Shown here: one piece after another, positions 12,166 to 23,195 of the stretch | How positions within the stretch are numbered: position 1 is the stretch's first letter | Layout of the letters: every line of letters starts with the position of its first letter | From: Juglans regia | Lineage: Eukaryota; Streptophyta; Magnoliopsida; Fagales; Juglandaceae | Assembly: GCF_001411555.2 (NCBI RefSeq) | Contig: NC_049902.1 | Span: forward strand, 10,855,888 to 10,919,887 | Direction of reading: 5' to 3' | DNA: 64,000 nt | Notes under the pieces: model-generated | Seen by the model: only the letters and a program-made list of their open reading frames with translations | Database searches by the model: none | What the model was told of the DNA's origin: nothing | Program-made: the position numbers and the translations under genes

Positions 12166-12870
12166 TCGATCTATATATAGTTGTAAACACATCTAATGGT
12201 ACTCTTAACACTTCAACATTGCCATATGTAGCATCAAAAGTCATTACATGATTGTCGAAACATCTTTCATCAGCCCCCAAAATATAATTAGTTATCCTGC
12301 ATGCTTCGTAGTACTCCAATTGTACCGCAAAATAAGATCATGGGTTTTGAATCAGTTATATATTATTCAAAGTACGTTAACAAACAACAAGTTTTGCCAT
12401 AGATTGAGTTCAATAAATCCTTGATTTTGCCCTCCCACTAGCTTCTTCTCTACTCATGATCAACTCAAGTGTGGCCTTGGTCTTTAGATATTTTTCGTTG
12501 AGATCTCATCATGATATAAGTAGTTTCTTGAAGATGAAGTATATATATGATCATTATGTTCAGGCACAAAATCATACCATGTACATAATTTCTAGTTTCT
12601 CACATGCACTATCGACGCATTCAATCGAACAAGACAATTAGTCCTGGTTTCATCACGATTTTGATGGCTATAAATTAAGATGATCTCGTTTGTCTACTCC
12701 TCATACACGTTGCATGTTTAGCACATACAAATCTTCTCGAATTGTAACTTGTCCATCTTTCTCACTTTAATTTATAAAGTGCTTCTTAACATCAAAACCC
12801 ATTTGTTTTCCATATTTTCCCATTGTTGATATGCCTCATATAATGTATTAAATTGCATCCCATATGAGGT

Positions 12871-13605
12871 GGGTGTCCATGTTTTGAGATGATGTGTCCA
12901 TACTATCCATGCCACCCTTAACAAATTAAAGATGTTCATATCATATTTAGTAAATTACATACCAAAAATATTCAAAGAAAATAACTCGAGTAAACAAATG
13001 TTGTGATTTCAATGTGTAGACTATTTAACTAGTTAGGCTGAAAAAAGTACAACGAAGATTATTAAACTAATCCCATCAAGCATTTTACCCTCAGACTGAT
13101 GATTAGATAAGGTTGTGAACTGTTCAATGGATGACATACTTCGTACCTTGTTTGGCGATCACTTGAAGACTTTTGGGACGAAGTAGTTTTCAGATTGTGG
13201 TTGCTTATAATTAGTCAACAAACAAGAGCACAAGATTCAATCCGTATAATATATGGGTATATACAATCCGTGCTCACCACACGCTTTGGCTGCTAATTTT
13301 GATTTGAAGAAGGTGAATGTCCAAGCTGATGAAGATTTGATAGCTTAGATTGAGATGCACAAAGCAACCAGTGATCATTTGGAGACATCGAATGCATAGT
13401 ACATGATAATTGTAGTAAAAAAGAAGAGTCAGGTTGTAGAGTTTGAAGTTGGAGCTAGATTTTGTGTGGGGTATGCTAACCATAGATAGATTTCAAGTGG
13501 GTGAGTACGAGAAGTTAGTATCAATAAATATTGGGCTCATGGAGATTGTGAAAAAGATTAACCTAATGTCAATAGGCTGAGATTGCATTAGGAGTCTTAA
13601 AAAGT
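12871..13605 (+). pseudogene. Ty3-gypsy integrase C-terminus and tail, fragment 1
   Basis: The plus strand gives IEMHKATSDHLETSN, VEFEVGARF and INIGLMEIVKKINL, interrupted by stops. This is the pattern of the end of gypsy integrase: a helical stretch, then a beta-barrel with ...EVGD..W and a K.GP.E/LMEIV.KIN.. segment. A second copy of the same fragment lies at 50979-51695. No LTR or other pol part is attached. It abuts the N-terminal end of the FRS pseudogene. Confidence 0.55.
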
Positions 13606-13639
13606 CATTAAAAAGTCTTAAAGGCCCTTTAATGGAAAA

Positions 13640-14080
13640 ATTAAGTTGTTTGGATGTTATATATTAAAGTATATTTTAATCTCAAATAAGCTAAAAAGTA
13701 TGTTTGAGGAAAATCATCATTTTTTATGCTCTTCCTCAAATGTGCTTTTGCGAAAAATTAAGAATGTAGTTAAAAATTTTAAAAATATTGTCAATGAATG
13801 AAAATACTCGTACAACTTTTAGATAATTACATTTTTCAAACATTTAAAGATATGGTCAAAATGTTTAAAAAAATCAAATGATCATCATTTCTACTTTAGA
13901 AAACACCTTTTTTTTTTTAGTTTGTTTTCAAACAAATATAACATGTTTGAAAGTACTTTAAATATATAGTTACTAAATAGTAAAAACTTTTTAATAGTGA
14001 AACTTATTACTTAAGCTATAAGTTATAAACCTGGAATTTATAAACTACATTTCCCACCGCAATCCCAAACATGCTTTAAC
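13640..14080. other. AT-rich stretch, probable decayed DNA element
   Basis: GTTGTTTGGATGTTATATATTAAAG near 13651 and CCGCAATCCCAAACATGC near 14057 are loosely inverted, in the style of plant MITE ends. No gene is seen. Confidence 0.3.
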
Positions 14081-14087
14081 ACTTTAA

Positions 14088-15956
14088 TGTTAAGCATTTG
14101 GTTCCTTGTGTTTGCTAATGATAATTTGAGGATAATGTGAATTAGAGGGAGAATTTTTTCCAACCTCGGAGGATGATTTAGATTGCATTACCATGAGTAT
14201 AATGTGGGGCCTGAAAGTCACAACAAGAGTGTGAAGAGAAAAAAGACACATAAGGAAGGGAATAAGTGTCAAAACCCTAAGAAAAGTGGCCTATGGCCAA
14301 GCTGCCCATGTCTTGGCTATGTCATTGACACGCCATGACAGCCCTCTGACACTGCCATTGACACACCTGGACAGCCCCACAACCAGCCTACATGCGTGTC
14401 ATGGCCCATGCCTTGACACACAAAAGGTGCCAAGCAAGGCTACTGGCCGTGCACAACCCAAAATGCGCACGCCCATGCGCATGCTTAGCAAGGTCAGTGA
14501 GGTCAGTGACCGCGCGTAGCCCAGTGTGGGGCCCAGCATGCCCATGCCCAGTGTGCAACCCAGCATGCATACGTCCAACGTGCAGCCCAGGCACACGCCC
14601 TTACCTGGGCCATGTTGCACAGTACGCGCATGCCCATTGCGCGTAGGCACAGTCCAGGACATGTCAATGCCCAGGCCCTTACCTGGGCCATGCAATGCCA
14701 TCAGCAGCAACAACCGCACAACCCAGACCATGCCAACGCCTAGGCCCCTGCTTGGGCCATGTCAAGTCGTAGTAGCAGCAACAAGCCAACACCCAGGGCC
14801 CATGCCTGGGCCGTGCCATGACCAACTCCCACTCTAGCCAGGCTAACTAGACCACAGCCCATGTTGTGGTCCAACCAAGGCCACCATGGGCCAATGCATG
14901 CCAAGGGCCAACGTGCGGCCCACCCAATGCCTTGTTTGCATGAAGCCACTTTAGGGTTTCCATTTATGTCTTTACTATAAATAAGGCACTTAGCCATTTC
15001 ATTTGTACCTTTTGACAAATTTCTTTTGTGAACACTTGTGATTGTTCTTGAGGTCTATTTCGGTGCCATTGCACTTGGGCTCTTTTGGGTGCAATTTGTG
15101 AATCCCAAAGAGAGGTTACCACCTTGCAATTCGTGAATATGTGTGATTCCATTTATCCAATCTTTGAGTATTTTTCATTCTATTTCTTGTCTTCCATTGT
15201 GATTCATTATTTTGGTTTGCATGTTCATATATTTTCTTTAGTTTTCCCAACAAAGAAACACAAGTTAATCCTCCTCCACACCAAGGTCAATTCTCTATAA
15301 TTTCACTTTCCATAATTAGCCTTCATCCATTCCCACAAACCCTAGCTGAAACCACCAAGAGTCCTAAAAGGTAATTCCTACCTTTTAGGGATCATTGACT
15401 CATCTCCAAATCCAATTCCTTGACTTAAGGAAGTTCATTCCAGATTTCATTCCTTAAACCTCTCAATCCCTAAAATCTCTTACGTCAACCAAGCCTTCTT
15501 CAAATTGCCAAAACCGAAACACTAAACTTCCTATTTAGATCCTACATTTTAGGGATCTTGATATCCATCTTCCAATTACTCCAAACCCTATCCAAGCCCC
15601 AAATCACGCCAAGCCTAATTTCCACTACCCCAAACACGTGATTCCCTAGCCACTGAAACCCTAATCTCACTTCACTCATCCAACCCTAGCCCACATCCAA
15701 TCGGCGCCACCCTCAAGGACAAGCTCAAGCCGTGCCACATTGCACCATATTCATCAAAACACTTAGATCAACCCTACTACATCATCTTCATCATCATCAC
15801 TTCCATCACTCAAACACTAAGCCTTCATCAACCTAGGGACCCTTCATTGCCATGCAAGTCAAGGCCAAGCAAGTTGGCAAGGCACACTAGGTCATCACAA
15901 GGACAAGGCGAGCTCGAGGACCTTAGTGTTTAGGGACTAGACCGAGGTCCCTAACA
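14088..15956 (+). mobile_element. 5' LTR of the Ty3-gypsy element
   Basis: The proposed ends are TGTTA (14088) and TAACA (15956), giving a short inverted repeat. The 3' boundary is firm because the 3' LTR ends in the same words. The 5' boundary is inferred; TGTCAAAACC at 14267 is an alternative. A GC-rich segment (14290-14940) holds repeated CCTTACCTGGGCCATG-like units. Poly-proline or repetitive frames on both strands there are not genes. Confidence 0.65.
14976..14983 (+). promoter_or_regulatory. TATA box of the gypsy LTR
   Basis: TATAAATA lies in CTTTACTATAAATAAGGCAC, the usual form in plant gypsy LTRs, roughly a kilobase before the LTR end. Confidence 0.5.
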
Positions 15957-15960
15957 TTAA

Positions 15961-15979
15961 TTGGTGCTTTCATTGAGAG
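15961..15979 (+). other. Putative primer-binding region
   Basis: TTGGTGCTTTCATTGAGAG begins a few bases after the LTR end. This wording recurs directly after 5' LTRs of plant gypsy elements. I cannot assign the priming tRNA with certainty. Confidence 0.5.
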
Positions 15980-16437
15980 AGCCTTCTTGCTTGGTGTTGT
16001 AGAGAAGTTCTCACTTCTCTTTGAGGTAAACAACGTGTTAACTTGATCTCTTGATTGGATTGGGGAATCCCTCTTGGATTCCATTTATTTTTTATATTGT
16101 GTTGTGAACCGAAGTTTGGGGGTTGAGGTAGAGGACGGACTAGTGTGGCTTGAAGGGATCGACCACGCTTGAAGGTGGGGGATCTATGGTTGGACAAACT
16201 TGTGCAAGAGGGGTCGACCACCCTTGAAGGTGGGGGACCAAAGGGTGGAGTTGTGAAGCCGTGAACAAGCTTCTAAGCAAGCCGAGTTGTTGTCCAAAGT
16301 TGCCGTGTGAAGATGCCTCCGTTTGCAAGCTTAGCTTGCAAGCCGAGTTGTTGTCCAAAGTTGTTGTCCAAAGTGTGTTGAAATTTTTAGTTTGCAAGCA
16401 CTGTTGAAGGCTATGTTGTTGCAAGAGTTGAAGAATC

Positions 16438-18055
16438 ATGCACCGAGAAGTGTTAGAAGCCGAGGGGCAAGGTGGTTCCAACCGGGAACACCTTGAGGTC
16501 TTGGAAGGGTATACCACAAGGCTTACCAATATCTTTGACGAGGTCACCACTACAATGGCCGAGTTAAGGATGGCCTTGAATGCCACTTGCTGAGAGAGTG
16601 AAGAAAACCGCCCTTCCATGGAAGCCATGAGAAGAGAAATTAATGCGAGCATTGAGAGGCTCGAAAGAAGATTTGTTAAGGGGAATGACCATGGGCCACA
16701 TCCCAATGAGCAAAGGCATGAGACCTTTGTTGATGGCGCTGAGAATAGGGTCACGGGTTATATGCGTGAGCCACCACAACCCGAGTATAGAAGAGGAGGA
16801 CGAGTTGAGAGTGATCAAGTGGTTGTAGAGAGATGGATCCATGATGAAGGGAACCACATTAGGAGTTCGAGTTTGGGACACCAAGATGTGAGGTTTGAGT
16901 CACCTTGACATGAAGAAGAAGAAGAGGTCGAGTATGAGCATGAGCAAGAGAGGCCGAATGACCATGGTGACCATTTTGAGAGAAGACATCATCACCATGA
17001 GAGAGATAGAGGCCATCAGGGTTGAAGACATGAAGATGATCACTATGAGGAAAGAAGGGGAAACCGGGCATATGACTGGGGACCTAAGAGGCCAAAGGTG
17101 GATTTTTCCAAGTTCAATGGGGGAGATCCATATGAGTGGTTGGATAAAGTGGACCACTACTTCCGTGTGTATGAGGTGCCTAGACATGAGCGGGTGTCGA
17201 CAACATGTTTCGACTTGGAGGGAAGGACAAGCAAATGGTGGAGGTGGCTTTGTGATCAATACGAGAAAGAAAGAAGGCGCTTGGGGTGGACGGCCTTTGA
17301 GAAGGAATTCATGATGCAATTTGGCCCATCCCTAATCATCAACCATCATGACCAACTTGCTAAGTTGAAGTAAGAGGAGAAAGTGCACAATTACATAGAT
17401 GAGTTTCGGCAACTCCAAAACTTGGTGAGGGGCTGGTCAGAAGAGGCCTTTGTGGGCACATTTGTTGATGGTTTGAAGCCTTGGTTAGCCAAGGATGAAG
17501 CAACCTACCAAGGTTCAAGAAGTCATGAGGATGACAAAGATCCTAGAAGAGAGCATTCATGTGGAGAGACGCCAATCCAAGGACATGGGGAGCAAGTTCT
17601 CTAAACCATTGCAAACCAAAGCTCCTTGGAAAGGTAAGGAAGAAATGGGGAGTGCTTCGAAGCCCAAACCTTATGATGTAAAAAAATTATCCAGAAAGGA
17701 AGTGCAAAAGAGAATCAAGAAGGGCCTATGCTTCAAATGTGGAGAAAAATGGAGCAAAGAACACAAGTGTAGATCCGGGCAAGCTTATGTCTTGATTGAT
17801 GAGGGAGTAAGTGAAGATGAAGATGATGGCCATGTTGAATCATCTAGTGAGGAGTCCCAGCATGAGAGGACTGAATATAGTGATCCACTAGAGGAGGCCA
17901 AATTGCCTTTGAATGTTATGTTTGGGATTCAAAGGCCCACTTCCACGAGGGTGATGGCATGGGTTGGGAAGTTTGAAGTAACCTTGTTGGTAGATAATGG
18001 CTGTACCCATAATTTCATCAACTCCAACATTTTCGCCAAGGTTGGGTTGAAGTAG
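16438..18055 (+). pseudogene. gypsy gag and start of protease (pseudogene)
   Basis: From ATG 16438 one frame runs to about 17500, with stops at the positions read as C*ES, SP*HEE, G*RHE and LK*EE. It holds the gag core (FSKFNGGDPYEWLDKVDHYF, TSKWW, FVDGLKPWL). After a frameshift near 17500, a second frame to 18055 holds the zinc knuckle CFKCGEKWSKEHKC and the protease start, where the expected DSG reads DNG (LLVDNGCTHNFI). Gag packages the element's RNA and the protease processes the polyprotein. Three of the four gag stops are TGA at likely CGA sites and one is TAA at a likely CAA site. Confidence 0.85.
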
Positions 18056-19349
18056 AGTGCCATAGAGCCATTTGAGGTGAAAGTAGCAAACGGGGACAAG
18101 CTAAGATTTGAGGGACTTGTGAAAGAAGTAAGAATGAACATATAAGGTGTGAGGATTGTGGCCGATCTTCATGTTTTGCACTTCCTGGTCTTGATGTGGT
18201 CTTGGGCAATGCATGGCTCAAGGGCTTTGGTAGAGTGATACATGACTACCACAACATGACCATGGAATTCAAGCTTGGGTCTAAGAAGAGATTGTGGACC
18301 GCTTTAACATCAAAAGAGGTCAAGTCTTGTGAGGCCATAATGTTTGAGAAGTTGTGCAAGGGTGGAGCTCATTGCTTTGCCATTGTGGTTACCGATGAAG
18401 ACTTAGTGTGCAAGATGGAGAAGAATGAAGAAGAGGGCAACAAGGATGAATTGATGGGCTGCCCGAAGAGGTTAGAGTGGTCTTGGAGGACCATAGAGGG
18501 GTTCTAGAGGTGCGCACTACATTGCCGCCTTCTAGGCTCTTCGACCAACGCATTGTGTTAGTGGATGAAAAGAAACCAGTGAATGTTCCTCCCTACCATT
18601 ATTGCTAAGCCACTCATCTCTTTGTTGAAAAAAGACAACTTTGAGTGGACAGAAGAGGCAAGGGAAGCTTTTGAAGAATTGAAGAGGGCCATGACCGTGA
18701 CAACCATGCTAGCATTGCCAAACTTTGAGAAACCGTTTGAAGTGTATATGGATGCAAGTGGAGAGGGAATAGGGGCTGTTTTAGTGTATGAGAAGAGACC
18801 TTTGGCCTTTATTTCCAAGGCACTTGGGCCAATGAAGAAGACATGAAGCACTTATGCAAGGGAGGTGTTGGTGGTGGTGCATGACGTGAATATGTGGTGG
18901 CGTTATCTATTGGGCCGCAAGTTCACCATTGTGACCGATCAACAAGCCTTGAGGCACCTTCTCCAACAAAAGATAGTCACCCCCGAACAACAAAAGTTTC
19001 TTGTCAAGCTATTGGGTTTGAGTATGACATTGTGTACCAATCGGGAAAGGAGAACAAAGTAGTCGATGCATTGAGTAGGAGAGATGGGAGTTCTCTTTTG
19101 TGGGTTGTACATGAATAGGATGAGTCCTCTATGTTGGCTTTGAGTGGGGCCGAATTGGAGGATATGGAAAAAGATCCATGAAGCTACCGAGTTTGATGCA
19201 ACAGCCATTGAAATTGTTGAACTCCTAGACGCACAAGGTGATGGGGTGGTTGGATTCAAGGTGAGGGATGACCTTATCTATTATAAAGACTATGTGTATG
19301 TGCCTAATGTTCCAAATTTGAGAAATGAGATCCTTGACCATTTTCATTA
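18056..19349 (+). pseudogene. gypsy pol remnant: protease end, RT start, RNase H, integrase start
   Basis: After the protease (FEVKVANGDKLRFEGL, about 18070), the RT begins with LPPSRLFDQRI (18520) and stops at NVPPYH near 18595. The next readable residues, IAKPLISLLKKDNFEW, are normally several hundred codons downstream, so the RT catalytic core is missing. RNase H follows (YMDASGEGIGAVL, GRKFTIVTDQQALRHLL, NKVVDALSRR). The integrase N-terminus (YYKDYVYVPNVPNLRNEI) ends at DHFH (19347), where the hAT element starts. Several stops are present. Confidence 0.85.
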
Positions 19350-19593
19350 GGGGTGGGGAGCGGGGCCCCGCACCCTGCTGACCCTCCCCGTTCGCCCCGC
19401 CCCCGCCCATGCGGGGCGGGGGTTTCATCCCGCTCAAGCAGGGTGCAGGGGGTCCTGCCCGCACCCCAGGGCTCCTGCGGAGGCGGGGGATGGAGGGGGC
19501 GAAGCCCCGCTCCGCTTTTCCCCCACCCCACTTAATATATATATATAATTAAAATTATATATATATAAATAAATAAAAACACATAAGTAAGTG

Positions 19594-19607
19594 AAACGGC
19601 GCCGTTT
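19594..19607. repeat. Perfect 14-bp palindrome
   Basis: AAACGGCGCCGTTT is its own reverse complement. It lies in the hAT 5' region upstream of the transposase and is followed by the related AGTGCCGTTTCAC. A regulatory or subterminal binding role is possible but unproven. Confidence 0.6.
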
Positions 19608-19729
19608 TCTCTATGACAAAATAGTGCCGTTTCACTTTTAGACTTTAGTGAAGGTTCCCCCCTCCCCCCCGCCCCTGTGTCCAGACACCTCCTTCTCGAA
19701 CTCACTCACTCACTTACTCACTCACTCAC

Positions 19730-19732
<3 letters not shown>

Positions 19733-19799
<67 letters not shown>
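19733..19799. repeat. CT microsatellite after a CTCA-type run
   Basis: A pure CT run of about 67 bases is preceded by CTCA/CTTA tetranucleotides from about 19700. It lies in the 5' part of the hAT element. Ser/Leu-rich frames across it are artefacts. Confidence 0.95.
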
Positions 19800-19801
<2 letters not shown>

Positions 19802-20375
19802 GATTGCACGAGCAAAGACGACCGGGACTCTAGTCACTCCACCGTCATTGACTTGTGCAACTTATTTTGAAACTTCTCATTTGTCGCCACTCAAAGGTAA
19901 GAAATCCGAAACCCTAGATTTTATTTTTTTAGTTTTTTACTGGAGATTGGAGGAAGGATGGGATGAATTGGAGATAGAGGATGGGAATAATTGTGAATTT
20001 GTGTGCTGTGGAGAAATTTGTCCGTTTGATTCGTTGTGTGTTTGTTTTTTTGTTTTTGTAGTTTGTATTTCACTACTCCTGGCCTCTGGGTGTTTAGATT
20101 TGGAACACTAAATTAATTTAGGGTTCTAATCCGAAACCCATTCTTGAAATTTAGGGTTTCAATTTTAGTGTTTCGGATCAATCTGAAACCTTAAATTGAG
20201 TTTGGGGTTTCAATTGAAACCCCTAAATTTAAAATTAACAGGTTCAATCCAAAACCCCAAAATTCTGTTGGCTTTGCACTTTGCCTTATTTTTTCTTGTG
20301 TGGTGTATTATTATGATTTTCTTATGTCGCGTGTTGATTGATTTTATAATTTTTTATTGTGTTGTAGAATCAGAA

Positions 20376-22467
20376 ATGTCTTCTAAAAAGGATTTCACTG
20401 ATAGCTCTCCTACTCCTACCAGTACCCCTGCCCCAGAATCTAACCCTACTCCAACCCCAGGGAGTGGGAATACACCTTGCCCCGTCCCCAAGCCCACACA
20501 AAGCAAGAAACTTGTTTCTGTAGTTTGGTCTCATTTTACCAAACTAGAGGGTGGTGACCCCTATAACCCCCAAGCTAAATGTAATTATTGTGGGAAAATA
20601 TATGGATGTCATTATAGAAAATATGGTACATCCCAATTAAAGGTCCATCTAAAGGAACAATACAAGAAGAGTCCAATATTAAGATCCTTACTGGAGAACA
20701 GTCAATCTAAACTAGAAATTGGACTGAAAAAAGGGCGGATGGGAGTAGTGGGGGTCCAATGTTGAAAGGGTATACAAAGTATGACGCTGATGAGTGTATA
20801 AGGAAGTTAGCTCGTATGGTTATCATAGATGAGCTACCTTTTCAGTTTGTGGATGGGAGAGGGTTCCAAGAATTTGTCCAAGAATTGGAAACTAGATTTA
20901 AGCTTCCTTCTCGCCACATTGTGGCAAAGGATATTAAAAAGATGTAATGGAAAGATAAAGATGTTTTGAGGAGCCAATTGGCGGGTTTGGTAGTTTGCCT
21001 CGCTACCGATACTTGGACTTCTGTTCAAAATTTTAATTATATGTCTTTGACCGTTCATTTCTTTGATTCTGATTGGATTCTTCATAAAAATATTATAAAG
21101 TTTTGTCAAATAACTGATCACAAGGGTGAGACGATTGGGAATGCCTTAGAGGTCTCAATAAAGGAGTGAGGGTTGGCACGGGTTTTGACAGTTTCGGTTG
21201 ACAATGCCTCGTCTAATGATGTCACCTTGGGATATTTGAAGACTTATCTTAGAGAGGCGAATAAGACATTCTTGGGGGGTGAATATTTACATGTTTGATG
21301 TTCTGCACATATCTTGAATCTAATTGTGACTGAGGGGTTGAAAGATGTTGATGACTTGGTTGCATGAGTTAGACTAGCTGTGAAATTTGTGAGGTCTTCT
21401 CCTTCTAGATTGGAGAAATTCAAGATTGCTTTGAAAATTGTGGGCATAACATCAAAGAAGGGTCTTTGTACTAATGTTCCTACCAGATGAAGCTCAATTT
21501 TCTTGATGTTGGAGGCGGCCCAAGAATATAAGGCAGCATTTCAATTATTGGGTGATGAAGACATTCAATATGTCAAATACTTTGATGAGCATGAGGGTTT
21601 AGGAAAGCCTAATGATGATGATTGAGAGGTAGTTACTACTTTTGTTGATTTTCTTGGACTTTTTTACGATGTCACGTTGAAGTTATTTGCTTCTTTACAG
21701 CCTACATCCCATGAATTTTGTCAAAAATATGTAGGGTGAAAGAAGAATTGGATGACATGTGTAGTGGTTCTAATCTAAGGATGAGGGGGATAGCATTGAC
21801 CATGAGGGTCAAATATGACAAGTATTGGGGAGATTTGACTAGACTAAATATTTTGTTATATGTGGCTGTTATTCTTGATCCCCGTCTAAAAATTTTAGGC
21901 ATGTTATATGGTTTGAAACTTGTGCATGATCAGGCATTGACTGATCTTATTGGTGAGATGGCCCGAGATACCCTTTATAAATTTTATGATGAGTTTAATG
22001 CAATTAAGGGTGGTACTGCATCTACTACACCTACACCTACTCCAACACCTCCTCTAGATATCGGGGCAACAAAGAAGCATAGATTGGTATGGACTAAGAC
22101 CCTCGCACATAATCCCACACTAGTCCATCAATCTACGGAGGTGGTTTCAGAGTTAGATAATTATTTGTCAGGGGATCTAATTCAAGATGATGATGATTTT
22201 GACATATTAAGATGGTGGAAGACAACATCAAAGAAATATCCCTTCCTCTCTAAGATTGTCCATTGTATATTGGCCATCCCTATTAGCACCATTGCCTCGG
22301 AGTCTGCCTTTAGTACCGGAGGGCACATATTGGATTCTTTTCGTAGTTCATTGTCTCCTACAATTGTGGAGGCATTGATTTGCACACAGAGTTGGACGAT
22401 GGGAAAATATATTTATGTTTCGGATGTTTTAGATTTTAAAGAAATTGACAAAGATGGTGGTGATTAG
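20376..22467 (+). pseudogene. hAT transposase pseudogene (zf-BED ... hAT C-terminal dimerisation domain)
   Basis: From MSSKKDFTDS at 20376 the frame has a BED zinc finger (VVWSHFTKL, CNYCGK, LKVHLKEQYKK), where the final Cys expected after HLKEQ is Tyr. After a frameshift near 20755 come the catalytic-domain words LATDTWTSVQNFNYMSLT, VDNASSNDV and CSAHILNLIVTEGL. After another shift near 21720 comes the C-terminal dimerisation region with WWKTTSKKYPFLS, AIPISTIASESAFSTGG and FRSSLSPTIVEALIC, ending at 22467. Stops fall at 20945, 21167, 21298, 21365, 21489 and 21623, and most read TGA where the family has Trp or Arg. The order matches plant RICESLEEPER/DAYSLEEPER-type hATs. An intact one would be a nuclear transposase. 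This copy is dead. Confidence 0.9.
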
Positions 22468-23195
22468 TCTGGATCTAGACCATCTGGTAATTGTTGCTTT
22501 TATTTTATTATTTTGATTTATTTATATTCATTTCAATTTCATCAGTATTAATTTTAGTATTGATTGTTGTAACAACACATGAGACGACTCAGACGATGTC
22601 TACCTCTACTGCAATATGAATATGTGCTCAAGCCTTAAAAGGATACCCATCTGGCCACCCCAAATGTCACAGTCAAAGACCCAAACAACTCGCCTCTTTT
22701 TTAGATTATTAATTTCTTAGAATATTGAAAATTGAATTAGTTGTATGTATTATATATTTGATTTGTAATTTTGTAATGTTGATACAATGTCCATTGGACA
22801 TTTTTTTCTTTGTAATTTTGTAATTGTTTAGACTTTTCATTTTATTTTTATAATAGCTTAGTTATTATTATTATTTATTAGTTTATTAGGTAGTAGACTT
22901 ATAGTCTATAATAGTACTTCATTAGAGTCTTAATTATATAAAATTATGTATGTATATATTATTTTTATTCATGTAACTTTTTTTTCTTTTTTAAACTCTT
23001 TTTTTTTTTTTTTTTTCCAGGAGAAAAACCTATATTTTTATGGGCCCAAAATGAGCTAGAAGCTGTTTCTGGACCCCCCACCAGCACCCCGCACTCCGAG
23101 GGTGGGGTCGAAAAATGCCCGGAGTGCGGGGTCAAAAAATGCCCCCCGCCCATGCGGGGGCGGGGGATGGGGTGGGGGCTACCTCGGCCCATAGG
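22468..23195. other. hAT 3' region, non-coding
   Basis: AT-rich sequence with a poly-T run (about 22978-23018) is followed by the GC-rich subterminal island. No further gene is seen. Confidence 0.6.

Larger units (their letters stand above)
6950..12845 (-). pseudogene. FAR1-related sequence (FRS/MULE-type) pseudogene, split by a solo LTR
   Basis: On the minus strand, pieces of an FRS protein occur in the correct order. From high to low coordinates they are as follows. A FAR1 DNA-binding region (about 12845-12430) includes RDETRTNCLVRL and PEHNDHIYT. A MULE transposase region (about 12320-12000 and again 11812-8040) includes FDNHVMTFDATY, GVVIFATALLYDET, FSWLCERFLDAQGG and HIMQNGIKHVGNLM. A SWIM zinc finger (about 7680-6950) has CNCKKFETFI with CHALRVLD. 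FRS proteins are plant transcription factors descended from Mutator-like transposases. The copy has many stops and frameshifts, introns are implied, and a MULE exon is duplicated. Solo LTR B interrupts one exon after GACAGCAAAAT, and a MITE lies in a presumed intron. It could equally be a decayed MULE transposon. The gene is clearly not functional. Confidence 0.75.
19348..23195 (+). mobile_element. hAT DNA transposon inserted in the gypsy integrase
   Basis: The left end reads TAGGGGTGGGGAGCGGGGCC immediately after the gypsy DHFH codons, followed by a GC-rich subterminal island (to 19530). A second GC island with the shared word CCCGCCCATGCGGGG is at 23080-23185. Between them lies a hAT transposase pseudogene. 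No good right inverted terminus or 8-bp duplication is visible, and the missing rest of integrase plus the 5' part of the gypsy 3' LTR suggest that a deletion removed the right end. Confidence 0.75.

Noticed and set aside
14286..15018. Several overlapping frames rich in Gly, Pro and Cys on both strands
   Set aside because: They fall in the GC-rich repetitive part of the gypsy 5' LTR, and the residues simply follow the CCTGGGCCATG-type repeats.
19677..20111. Frame of 144 codons starting in poly-Ser/Leu
   Set aside because: It is driven by the CTCA/CT microsatellite in the hAT 5' region. The transposase proper starts at 20376.
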